Assembly: GCA_023053545.1 (NCBI GenBank)
Contig: JAKZAN010000074.1
Coordinates: 1 to 64,000 of the forward strand
Source of the DNA: Lepidurus packardi
Lineage: Eukaryota > Arthropoda > Branchiopoda > Notostraca > Triopsidae
Length of the DNA stretch: 64,000 nt
Reading direction: 5' to 3'
Within the stretch, counting starts at the first letter, position 1. Each line of letters starts with the position of its first letter. The notes below the pieces were generated by a model. It searched no databases and was not told the origin of the DNA. It worked only from the letters and a program-made list of their open reading frames with translations. This document shows, in pieces, positions 13,624 to 24,200 of the stretch. The translations under genes were made by a program, and so were the position numbers.

Positions 13624-16600
13624 GGAGATACACGGGAATAGGGTAAAGGCGCGGCTTCGGTCACATTGTAAGGCAAACCATTGAGACGTTTGCAGATCAT
13701 ACATTTACGAATGATCTGCTTAATCAGTGGGAGAGCAGCAGGGACCCAAAAGCGCTGACGAATAAGCGTCAAAAGGGCATTTGCACCAGAGTGTAAAGAT
13801 TGACGATGGTAGTGGTGTATTAAGAGGGGAGTCAAAGGTGACTTCTTAGACAACAAGACCGGATGCCTCGCCGAAAATGTTAAAGAGGCATTCTGTATAC
13901 GGCCTTTACAGCGAAGAACTGAGTTGTCATCGAGAAAGAGACCGAGTTGACGAATAATTGATAGTTTCGGCTTGGAAGTCTCTCGTTTCTCCTTTAATTC
14001 TTTAACTACTTCAGGGAAATCCGAAGCTTGAGCCAAGCGAAAGAGCCAGTTCTCTGCTGTTTCTAGTTCTTTAGGTAGAAGGGGGCCAGTTTGTCTATCC
14101 TTACATTTCAGGTTACGAACAAATCGGAGAACCCAAGATAATACATTTACCGTTTTGCTCCATGAGCTAAAACGAGAAAAAATGTTGGGAAAGACCGGAT
14201 CCGGGGTATCTGACTCACTGAGAGTAAGAGATCTGTTTTGGACTAAAAGGGATACAACATGACTCTGTTCAGGGTGGGTTTCGTTAAGCGAAGGTTGCTT
14301 CAGCAAATCAGGACCATGGTTCCAAAGCACAGAATGTTGTAGTCTTCCCAAGGATACACCTCGTGTGAGTAAATCGGCAGGGTTCTCGCTGGAAGAGCAA
14401 TGGAGTAATCGTGCTTGCAGTTTGACCATTAACTTCTGGATCTCATTAGCCCGATTTTCAAGTGCACGACGAGGGGGTCGAGTGCCGGTAGACCAATGGA
14501 GCGCAATGCGAGAGTCGGTCCAAAGGTAAACGGCTGGAATGTCTTCGAAGTGAAGACTTTGGAGAACGAAGTGAGCCAAACGGCACGCCAGATTCAGAGC
14601 TAAGAGTTCCAAATGGGGGAGGGTCAAAGACTTAAGAGGTGCTACCCGGGATTTCGAAATGACGAACGAAGAGGAGCTTGCCGTGACTAAATAGGCAACA
14701 GCTCCGTACGCAAGCGGGCTTGCGTCCGCGAAAACGTGCAAACTAACCGACGATTTAAAAGAAGAAAAGTAAAAACGTGGAATTTGAAGTAATTCTAATC
14801 CCACAAAGTCTTTGACAAATTTCAGCCAAGGGGATTTAACTGACTCAGGGAGCGGGTCATCCCAATCAAGTTCTAGTTTCCAGACCCGTTGCATAAGCAA
14901 CTTAGCTGAAAGAACAACAGGACTAAGGTATCCTAAGGGGTCGAAGATGCTACTGATCTGCTTCAAAAGAATTCTCTTCGTCATAGTTGCAACATCCATA
15001 GACAAGTTAAGAGGGGGGTAGGATAAAAAATCTTCCTTTGGGGCCCAAAGAAGACCAAGAGTCTTGACCATGGCTGAGGAAGGGTCTACACCAGTAAATT
15101 GCTGGAGGAGGGGACTGTTGGAACTCCAGTCGCGCAAGTTCAAGCGGGCTTCTGCAAGCATCCTTTGAGCGTCTTGGTACAACTGCAGGAGTTCTTGTTC
15201 GGTATCCGTTCCTGTGAGGAGATTGTCCATATATATATCCCTTTTTAATAAGGATGCTCGTGGGCAGTCATACGAAGAAAGATGTTTAAGTAGGACGGCA
15301 AGCAAAATGAACGGCGAACTGGTAACCCCAAACATGAGGACCTTAAAACGGTACACGTCCAATGGAGAGTCTGGGTTTTGAGGGTCTTGAGGCCACAAGA
15401 ACCGTAAAAAATCTCTGTCTTTAGGGTGAAGAGAGATATTTAGGAATGCCTTTTCTATATCGCTGGTGACGACAAAGCGATGGCTCCTGAAACGTAACAG
15501 AATGCCGCAAAGATCATTTTGCAGAGCAGGACCGGGTTCTAAGCAGTCGTTTAGACTGGGACTGTCCGGATCGGCTTTGCAAGAACAGTCGTAAACAATA
15601 CGAAGTGGCGTGGTAGCAGAATCCTTAACTACGGCCCGATGAGGTAGGTAATGCACGCCGGAAGACACTGAGTTTAGGGTAATTTTCTCTATAAATCCCT
15701 TGAGTAAGTAATCTTGAATTACGCTGTCGTATTTCCGTAACAGAGATCGGTCTCTTCTCAGTTTTCGCATCAGGTTTTCCGTGCGGATGGTCGTGATTCC
15801 CAAGTTGCTCGGTAGGGGCGGATGGTTCGACTTCCAGGGTAGTCTTGCAACGTACTTTCCGTCGTCCTGGCGTTCAATCATAGAATCTTGATATTCCTGC
15901 AAGAAATCGCTTTCCGTGTCTTCTGCTCCAATGCCAACTGATTCCAATCGCCAAAAATCCTCGAGACGTTTTTCGTCAGGAATAGATGCGTTGCCAACAA
16001 GTAATAGGGTACACGAAGGGGCAACCGAGGAAAAGGATTGGAGTGGACCCGAGAGAAGGTACCCGAGAGAACTTTTGACAGCTGTTGGTCCTGGTCCACG
16101 AATAGTGACGTCCTGCAGGAAATACCAGGCGAAATCTGCTCCAATTAGTAGATCGACAGGGAATACCTCCTGGCCCACATTTGGGTGAGCAAACGTCAGG
16201 TTTCGTAGGTGGGGCAAATCGCGGAGATTTACAGGTGTCCGAAGATCTAGAGGAACCACAATGCGTGGAACAACGGTGACACCAATGTTGTATTGCTCAT
16301 GTTGTAACGTCACGATGGTAAGTTGGGTAACTGGAAGAGAACGTCGACTACTGGATCCAAAAACATTTAAAGTTGTTCTCACAAATTGATTAGGGATATG
16401 GCCCAGTCTAGCCATTAAATCGGAAGTAGCGAACGATGTTTGAGCTCCCTCATCGAAGAGAATATTCGCCACGGTAGTCCGTCCGTTTACCATAACGGGA
16501 GCAACCGCAGTTTTGAGGAAAACGAGGCTGGAACTCGGTGGAATGCCTAAAGTGAGAGCCGTCGTTGGTGAGGTACTTGCTTCAATCACGGAGGAGGTGG

Positions 16601-17900
16601 GGGCGGAGCCATGGAGGCTGGTGTGATGCTTTTGCTGACAAATGCGACATCGATTCTTGGATCTGCAGTTCACGGCTGTCGTGTGATTCGAACTAGACAG
16701 ACAATTAAAACAGAGATTCTTTTCTCTTACCACAACTCTACGCTGTTCGGGGGTCGCATAGCGGGTACATTCTACCGCCTTGTGGGAATCAGCGCAAAAG
16801 GCGCACTTGATGGGCCTAGCGTCGTTTCGAGTGTTCATAATAAGAGCAGCCGCTGATGGGCTTCCTCTTGGGGTAGGCTTCGCTTCGGGAGTCTCAACTG
16901 GTGGAGTAGAAGTAACTTTCTCATCCTCACTTGCTTCCAGCAAGTCTACCTCTTGTTTAAGAGCCACACGTAGTGTTGCAATGGTCCACGTTGAGTTGTT
17001 TTGGAATCGGGACAGATTACGGCGGGTTTCGGTAGGTAACTTTGCCAAAAGTACACCAACCATATACTCCCCGTAGGAATCGGGTGATTTTCCTAGCGCA
17101 TCCAATCCTCTAAGATGAACGTTCATACGAAGAAGGAAGTTTTTCAACGATTCCAGTGACCCGTCCGATCGCTTAAGCTCTTGAAGTGCCTTAAAGCGTG
17201 CTTGAACCAGCTTCTCCTTGCTCCCGTAGTTCTCCTGTAGGATGGCGATAGCTTCCATATAGTGGACATCGGACGGTTGAAGACCGGTGATCGCTTCTCT
17301 GGCATCCTTTTCCAATACGGAAAGAAGATAGTTGAATTTAACTGCGGGGGAGAGGGTGGGGTCGTCGTGGATCTCAGCGCGAAATTGGTCCCAAAAGGAC
17401 TGCCATTCCAGTACATCTCCATCGAATCTACGTAATTGCAGGGTAGGAAGTTTCGATTTTCGCAAAAAAGGGGTGGTGGCAACGGAAGCATTGGGATAGG
17501 ACGAGGATGGAACAGGGGTAATAGTAATCAAAGGGTTAGCTGAAGTAGCCATGGGAGAAGACGAGGGTTGTGAGGCTGTGGCAGGTAAAGTTCTGTAGAA
17601 GGCGAGCTTGGACTCAAATCTCATGAATATTTCATCAAACTCGGATTGCCAGACTTCGTCTTGTCTATACTCTTCATCTAAGTCGGTGTCAAGCGTTAGG
17701 GCGGCTTTGATTTGGTCCGTTACTCCGTCGACTACCACTTTCTTGTCTTGTAGGATCGCAATTATACGGGAAAGTTGGCTTACCATCTCTACCGGAGTCA
17801 AGATATTTTGCAAAAGATTCTCGCCAAGATTCTTCGTTCGAGTAATGTGGCCGCGTGATGCGCCACGAGCTCGTTTAAGATTTGAGAGGGACTCGGCCAT
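13569..17900 (-). CDS. BEL/Pao Gag-Pol polyprotein, 5' part through integrase zinc domain
   Basis: The start chosen is the ATG at 17,900, in good context (AGGATGG), three bases past the primer-binding motif. An upstream in-frame ATG at 18,020 lies inside the LTR and is less likely. The product is 1,443 aa: Gag with a coiled, charged N-terminus (about 1-330); Cys/His knuckles at about 366-380, 397-412 and 418-430; protease with D483-E-G-A; reverse transcriptase about 700-930 with D814 (TSDIEKAF) and YMDN at 890-893; RNase H with D1059, E1098, D1129 and D1176; and integrase zinc-binding H1365, H1370, C1400 and C1403. DEGA and YMDN are variants I recognise for this superfamily. Family-like sequence ends near F1428. 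The last 15 residues are out of frame, and a stop follows at 13,569. The 1,443 codons otherwise have no interruption, so the element is recent. It acts in cytoplasmic particles that copy element RNA into DNA. Confidence 0.93.
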   Translation of the reverse strand: MAESLSNLKRARGASRGHITRTKNLGENLLQNILTPVEMVSQLSRIIAILQDKKVVVDGVTDQIKAALTLDTDLDEEYRQDEVWQSEFDEIFMRFESKLAFYRTLPATASQPSSSPMATSANPLITITPVPSSSYPNASVATTPFLRKSKLPTLQLRRFDGDVLEWQSFWDQFRAEIHDDPTLSPAVKFNYLLSVLEKDAREAITGLQPSDVHYMEAIAILQENYGSKEKLVQARFKALQELKRSDGSLESLKNFLLRMNVHLRGLDALGKSPDSYGEYMVGVLLAKLPTETRRNLSRFQNNSTWTIATLRVALKQEVDLLEASEDEKVTSTPPVETPEAKPTPRGSPSAAALIMNTRNDARPIKCAFCADSHKAVECTRYATPEQRRVVVREKNLCFNCLSSSNHTTAVNCRSKNRCRICQQKHHTSLHGSAPTSSVIEASTSPTTALTLGIPPSSSLVFLKTAVAPVMVNGRTTVANILFDEGAQTSFATSDLMARLGHIPNQFVRTTLNVFGSSSRRSLPVTQLTIVTLQHEQYNIGVTVVPRIVVPLDLRTPVNLRDLPHLRNLTFAHPNVGQEVFPVDLLIGADFAWYFLQDVTIRGPGPTAVKSSLGYLLSGPLQSFSSVAPSCTLLLVGNASIPDEKRLEDFWRLESVGIGAEDTESDFLQEYQDSMIERQDDGKYVARLPWKSNHPPLPSNLGITTIRTENLMRKLRRDRSLLRKYDSVIQDYLLKGFIEKITLNSVSSGVHYLPHRAVVKDSATTPLRIVYDCSCKADPDSPSLNDCLEPGPALQNDLCGILLRFRSHRFVVTSDIEKAFLNISLHPKDRDFLRFLWPQDPQNPDSPLDVYRFKVLMFGVTSSPFILLAVLLKHLSSYDCPRASLLKRDIYMDNLLTGTDTEQELLQLYQDAQRMLAEARLNLRDWSSNSPLLQQFTGVDPSSAMVKTLGLLWAPKEDFLSYPPLNLSMDVATMTKRILLKQISSIFDPLGYLSPVVLSAKLLMQRVWKLELDWDDPLPESVKSPWLKFVKDFVGLELLQIPRFYFSSFKSSVSLHVFADASPLAYGAVAYLVTASSSSFVISKSRVAPLKSLTLPHLELLALNLACRLAHFVLQSLHFEDIPAVYLWTDSRIALHWSTGTRPPRRALENRANEIQKLMVKLQARLLHCSSSENPADLLTRGVSLGRLQHSVLWNHGPDLLKQPSLNETHPEQSHVVSLLVQNRSLTLSESDTPDPVFPNIFSRFSSWSKTVNVLSWVLRFVRNLKCKDRQTGPLLPKELETAENWLFRLAQASDFPEVVKELKEKRETSKPKLSIIRQLGLFLDDNSVLRCKGRIQNASLTFSARHPVLLSKKSPLTPLLIHHYHRQSLHSGANALLTLIRQRFWVPAALPLIKQIIRKCMICKRLNGLPYNVTEAAPLPYSRVSPGFHLKSPDWTFWVPFLP
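13617..13622 (-). other. Single-base frame break in BEL/Pao integrase
   Basis: The upstream frame carries family-like residues to the codon at 13,619-13,617. Downstream, the family-like PFEVTG stretch is read with its proline codon at 13,617-13,615, so one base would have to be read twice. That equals a 1-nt deletion on the coding strand (or a missing base in the assembly). The local sequence is GGGTTCC, with no X-XXY-YYZ slippery site. Confidence 0.82.
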
Positions 17901-17903
17901 CCT

Positions 17904-17916
17904 GGTCACGGCACCA
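17904..17916 (-). promoter_or_regulatory. Primer-binding-site-like motif of the BEL/Pao element
   Basis: On the minus strand the sequence reads TGGTGCCGTGACC, nine bases inside the 5' LTR. It begins with the TGG complementary to a tRNA CCA end. I recall very similar leader motifs in other BEL/Pao elements. I could not assign the tRNA. Confidence 0.6.
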
Positions 17917-17925
17917 AAAACAGAA

Positions 17926-18229
17926 TGACGTGAATTTCTTATAAAATATGGAAATAAAATGAGGCCTGCGTTGTGTGTTGAGGTTTGGGGCAAGGGCCTT
18001 GTCCAACTTGATACAATCACTAGAAATAGAGGTCTTGTAAAATCGTCAGAATTTATTAAAAGGAAACGTAGCTACAAAACTATAGTCACATGGGAAAACG
18101 AGAGGCGAGAACAGGAAAAAAAACGGCAGGGCTACCAACCCCTTGCACCCTTGGTCCAGAAAGATGCAAGAGGGTACAAAATGGGGCGGGAAAAGCAAAT
18201 GTTTCAAGAAAGCAGTCAAATTCACAACA
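17926..18229 (-). repeat. BEL/Pao 5' LTR (right in the window)
   Basis: This 304-bp LTR is identical by eye to the one at 12,269-12,572, with TG...CA ends and the same minus-strand AATAAA (plus-strand TTTATT at 18,052-18,057). In element orientation it holds the promoter; a TATA-like CCATATTTTATAAG lies close to its inner edge. A 91-codon open frame on the plus strand through the LTR is a by-product. Confidence 0.95.
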
Positions 18230-18234
18230 AATGA
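18230..18234. repeat. Target-site duplication, right copy (AATGA), BEL/Pao
   Basis: AATGA follows the right LTR directly and matches 12,264-12,268. The satellite resumes in the expected 20-bp phase after it. Confidence 0.92.
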
Positions 18235-21200
18235 ATTACTGACTTAATTCATGAATTACTGACTTAATTCATGAATTAATTACTTAATTCATAAATTACT
18301 GACTTAATTAAATAACTACGGACTTAATTCATAAATTACTGACTTAATTCATGAATTAATTACTTAATTCATAAATTACTGACCTAATTAAATAACTACG
18401 GACTTAATTCATGAATTACTGACTTAATTCATGAATTACATACTTAATTAACTAATTACTGACTTAATTCATGAAATACTGACTAAATTCATTAAATACT
18501 GACCTAATTCATGAACTACTGACTTATTTCATGAATTACTCACTTAGTTCATGAATTACTGACTTAATTATGAATTACTGATTTAATTCATGAAATAATT
18601 ACTTAATTCATAAATTACTGACTTAACTAAAAAACTACGGACTTAATTCATGAATTACTGACTTAACTCATGAATTACTGACTTAATTTATGAATTATTG
18701 CCTTCATAAATGAATAACCGACTTCATTATAATGAATTCATGAATTAAGGACTTAATTAATGAATTACTTACTTAATTCATGAATTACTGACTTAATGAA
18801 TTCATGCATGAATTCATGAATTAATGATTTAATTAATTAATTTCTGACTTAATTCATGAAGTACTGACTTAATTCATGAATTAAAGACTTAATTAATTAA
18901 TTACTGACTTAATTCATGAATTACTGACTTAATTCATGAATTACTGACTTAATTATGAATAACTGACTTAATTAATGAATTCCTGACTTAATTCCTGAAT
19001 TAATGACTTAATTCATCAATTACTGACTTAATTCATGAATTACTGACTTAATTCATGAATTACTGACTTAATTATGAATTACTGACTTAATTCTTGAATT
19101 ACTGACTTAATTCATGAATTACTGACTTAATTCTTGAATTACTGACTTAATTCATGAATTACTGAATTAATTCATGAATTACTGACTTAATTCCTGAAAT
19201 AATTACTAAATTTTATGAACTACTGACTTAATTCATGAATTAATTACTTAATTAATGAATTACTGACTTAATTCATGAATTACTGACTTAATTCATGAAA
19301 TGCTGACTTAATTCACGAAATACTGACTTAATTCATGAACTACTGACTTAATTCATGAATTACTGACTTAATTAATGAATTACTGACTTAATTCATAAAT
19401 TAATGACTTAATTCATGAATTACTGATTTAATTCATGAATTACTGACTTAATTCATGAATTACTGACTTAATTCATGAATTACTGAATTAATTAATGAAT
19501 TAATGACTTAATTCCTGAAATAATTACTAAATTTTATGAACTACTGACTTAATTCATGAATTAATGACTTAATTAATGAATTACTGACTTAATTCATGAA
19601 TTACTGACTTCATTCATGAATTACTGACTTAATTCATGAACTACTGACTTAATTCATGAATTACTGACTTAATTCATGAATTACTGACTTAATTAAAAAA
19701 TTACTGACTTAATTCATAATTACTGACCTTATTCATGAATTACTGACTTAATTCATGAATTACTGACTTAATTCATGAAATACTGACTTAATTCATGAAT
19801 TACTCACTTAATTCACGAAATACTGACTTATTTCATGAACTACTGACTTAACTCATGAATTACTGACTTAATTCATGAATTACTGACTTCATTCATGAAT
19901 TACGTACTTAATTAACTAATTACTGACTTAATTCATGAAATACTGACTAAATTCATTAAATACTGACTTAATTCATGAACTACTGACTTATTTCATGAAT
20001 TACTGACTTATTTCATGAATAACTGACTTAATTAATGAATTACTGACTTAATTAATGAATTACTGACTTAATTCATGAATTAATGACTTAATTCATGATT
20101 TAATTACTTAATTTATGAATTACTGACTTAATTCATGAATTACTGACTTAATTCATGAATTACTGACTTAATTCATGAATTAATTACTTAATTCATAAAT
20201 TGCTGACTTAATTAAATAACTTCGGACTTAATTCATGAATTACTGACTTAATTCATGAATTAATTACTTAATTCATAAATTACTGACCTAATTAAATAAC
20301 TACGGACTTAATTCATGAATTACTGACTTAATTCATGAATTACATACTTAATTAACTAATTACTGACTTAATTCATGAAATACTGACTAAATTCATTAAA
20401 TACTGACCTAATTCATGAACTACTGACTTATTTCATGAATTACTCACTAAGTTCATGAATTACTCACATAATTCATGAATTACTCACTAAGTTCATGAAT
20501 TACTGACTTAATTCATGAATTACTGACTTAATTCATGAATTACTGACTTAATTATGAATAACTGACTTAATTAATGAATTCCTGACTTAATTCCTGAATT
20601 AATGACTTAATTCATGAATTACTTACTTAATTCATGAATTACTGACTTAATTCATGAATTACTGACTTAATTATGAATTACTGACTTAATTCTTGAATTA
20701 CTGACTTAATTCATGAATTACTGACTTAATTCTTGAATTACTGACTTAATTCATGAATTACTGAATTAATTCATGAATTACTGACTTAATTCATGAATTA
20801 ATTACTTAATTAATGAATTACTGACTTAATTCATGAATTACTGACTTAATTCATGAAATGCTGACTTAATTCACGAAATACTGACTTAATTCATGAACTA
20901 CTGACTTAATTCATGAATTACTGACTTAATTAATGAATTACTGACTTAATTCATAAATTAATGACTTAATTCATGAATTACTGATTTAATTCATGAATTA
21001 CTGACTTAATTCATGAATTACTGACTTAATTCATGAATTACTGAATTAATTCATGAATTAATGACTTAATTCCTGAAATAATTACTAAATTTTATGAACT
21101 ACTGACTTAATTCATGAATTAATGACTTAATTAATGAATTACTGACTTAATTCATGAATTACTGACTTCATTCATGAATTACTGACTTAATTCATGAACT

Positions 21201-24200
21201 ACTGACTTAATTCATGAATTACTGACTTAATTCAAAAATTACTGACTTAATTCATGAATTACTGACTTAATTAACTAATTACTGACTTAATTCATGAATT
21301 ACTGACTAAATTCATGAAATACTGACTTAATTCATGAATTACTCACTTAATTCACGAAATACTGACTTATTTCATGAACTACTGACTTAACTCATGAATT
21401 ACTGACTTAATTCATGAATTACTGACTTAATTCATGAATTACGTACTTAAGTAACTAATTACTGACTTAATTCATTAAATACTGACTAAATTCATTAAAT
21501 ACTGACTTAATTCATGAATTACTGACTTATTTCATGAATAACTGACTTAATTCATGAATTACTGACTTAATTCATGAATTACTGACTTAATTCATGAATT
21601 AATGACTTAATTCATGATTTAATTACTTAATTCATGAATTACTGACTTAATTCATGAATTACTGACTTAATTCATGAATTACTGACTTAATTCATGAATT
21701 AATTACTTAATTCATAAATTACTGACTTAATTAAATAACTACGGACTTAATTCATGAATTACTGACTTAATTCATGAATTACTGACTTAATTCATGAATT
21801 AATTACTTAATTCATAAATTACTGACCTAATTAAATAACTACGGACTTAATTCATGAATTACTGACTTAATTCATGAATTACTGACTTAATTCATGAATT
21901 ACTGACTTAATTCATAAATTACATACTTAATTAACTAATTACTGACTTAATTCATGAAATACTGACTAAATTCATTAAATACTGACCTAATTCATGAACT
22001 ACTGACTTATTTCATGAATTACTCACTAAGTTCATGAATTACTCACATAATTCATGAATTACTCACTAAGTTCATGAATTACTGACTTAATTCATGAATT
22101 ACTGACTTATTTCATGAATAACTGACTTAATTAATGAATTCCTGACTTAATTCCTGAATTAATGACTTAATTCATGAATTACTGACTTAATTCAGGAATT
22201 ACTGACTTAGTTCATGAATTACTGACTTAATTCATGAATTACTGATTTAATTCATTAAATAATTACTTAATTCATAAATTACTGACTTAATTAAAAAACT
22301 ACGGACTTAATTCATGAATTACTGACTTAATTCATGAATTACTGACTTAATTTATGAATTATTGCCTTCATTAATGAATAACCGACTTCATTAATGAATT
22401 CATGAATTAATGACTAAATTAATGAATTACTTACTTAATTCATGAATTACTTACTTAATTCATGAATTACTTACTTAATTCATGAATTACTGACTTAATG
22501 AATTCATGCATGAATTCATGAATTAATGATTTAATTAATTAATTACTGACTTAATTCATAAAATACTGACTTAATTCATGAATTAAAGACTTAATTAATG
22601 AATTACTGACTTAATTCATGAATTACTGACTTAATTCATGAATTACTGACTTAATTATGAATTACTGACTTAATTCTTGAATTACTGACTTAATTCATGA
22701 ATTACTGACTTAATTCTTGAATTACTGACTTAATTCATGAATTACTGAATTATTTCATGAATTACTGACTTAATTCCTGAAATAATTACTAAATTTTATG
22801 AACTACTGACTTAATTCATGAATTAATTACTTAATTAATGAATTACTGACTTAATTCATGAATTACTGACTTAATTCATGAATTACTGACTTAATTCATG
22901 AAATGCTGACTTAATTCACGAAATACTGACTTAATTCATGAACTACTGACTTAATTCATGAATTACTGACTTAATTAATGAATTACTGACTTAATTCATA
23001 AATTAATGACTTAATTCATGAATTACTGATTTAATTCATGAATTACTGAATTAATTCATGAATTAATGACTTAATTCCTGAAATAATTACTGAATTTTAT
23101 GAACTACTGACTTAATTCATGAATTACTGACTTCATTCATGCAGTACTGACTTAATTTATGAATTACTGAATTAATTCATGAATTACTGACTTAATTCAT
23201 GAACTACTGACTTAATTCATGAATTACTGACTTAATTCATGAATTACTGACTTAATTCAAGAATTACTGACTTAATTCATAATTACTGACCTTATTCATG
23301 AATTACTGACTTAATTCATGAATTACTGACTTAATTAACTAATTACTGACTTAATTCATGAATTACTGACTTAATTCATGAAATACTGACTTAATTCATG
23401 AATTACTCACTTAATTCACGAAATACTGACTTATTTCATGAAATACTGACTAAATTCATTAAATACTGACTTAATTCATGAACTACTGACTTATTTCATG
23501 AATTACTGACTTATTTCATGAATAACTGACTTAATTAATGAATTACTGACTTAATTAATGAATTAATGACTTAATTCATGATTTAATTACTTAATTCATG
23601 AATTACTGACTTAATTCATGAATTACTGACTTATTTCATGAATAACTGACTTAATTAATGAATTCATGAATTAATGATTTAATTAATTAATTTCTGACTT
23701 AATTCATGAAATACTGACTTAATTCATGAATTAAAGACTTAATTAATGAATTACTGACTTAATTCATGAATTACTGACTTAATTAATGAATTACTGACTT
23801 AATTCATGAATTACTGACTTAATTCATGAATTACTGACTTAACTATGAATTACTGACTTAATTCTTGAATTACTGACTTAATTCATGAATTACTGACTTA
23901 ATTCATGAATTCCTGACTTAATTCATGAATTACTGAATTAATTCATGAATTCCTGACTTAATTCCTGAATTAATGACTTAATTCATGAATTACTGACTTA
24001 ATTCATGAATTACTGACTTAGTTCATGAATTACTGACTTAATTCATGAATTACTGACTTAATTTATGAATTATTGCCTTCATAAATGAATAACCGACTTC
24101 ATTAATGAAATCATGAATTAATGACTTAATTAATGAATTACTTACTTAATTCATGAATTACTGACTTAATGAATTCATGCATGAATTCATGAATTAAAGA

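Larger units (their letters stand above)
12269..18229 (-). mobile_element. Complete BEL/Pao LTR retrotransposon, one frame break
   Basis: A 5,961-bp element transcribed on the minus strand. It has two 304-bp LTRs that I read as identical, a primer-binding-like motif, one long gag-pol frame, a displaced integrase 3' part, and a purine tract next to the 3' LTR. It is flanked by a 5-bp target duplication. BEL/Pao features seen are three Cys/His knuckles in Gag, a protease with the DEGA active site, a YMDN reverse-transcriptase box (in place of YxDD), Pao-type RNase H, and an integrase with HHCC and D,D,E plus a C-terminal DUF5641-like domain. There is no env-like frame. Its base composition is near 50 % GC, in sharp contrast with the satellite. 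Identical LTRs imply a very recent insertion. One single-base frame disruption near 13,617-13,622 prevents an uninterrupted integrase. Confidence 0.96.
112..24188. repeat. Dispersed family of 18-22-bp palindromes within the satellite (13 copies)
   Basis: GAATTCATGCATGAATTC, a perfect palindrome extendable by ATGCAT-symmetric flanks to 22 bp, occurs starting at 112, 248, 2029, 2712, 5304, 5947, 6502, 8207, 9303, 10848, 18798, 22500 and 24171. Each copy is followed by a conserved context (ATGAATTAATGATTTAATTA). It shifts the 20-bp phase and so marks a higher-order repeat junction. No copy was seen after 24.2 kb, where a related, non-palindromic GAATTCATGAATGAATTC version takes its place (first at about 26,337). 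Coordinates were read by eye; the span given covers the first to the last copy, including the inserted BEL/Pao element. Confidence 0.85.

Noticed and set aside
13610-13625. Programmed -1 frameshift in the BEL/Pao integrase
   Set aside because: No slippery heptamer, and the site lies inside integrase where family members are read without a shift; a lesion or missing base is simpler.
14812-17928. Several 70-110-codon frames on either strand within the BEL/Pao element
   Set aside because: All overlap the 1,443-codon gag-pol frame, which has clear catalytic motifs; these are shadows.
17901-18020. Upstream ATG (18,020) as the BEL/Pao gag-pol start
   Set aside because: It lies inside the 5' LTR, and the added residues would be encoded by LTR and primer-binding site. 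The ATG at 17,900 has better context and placement.
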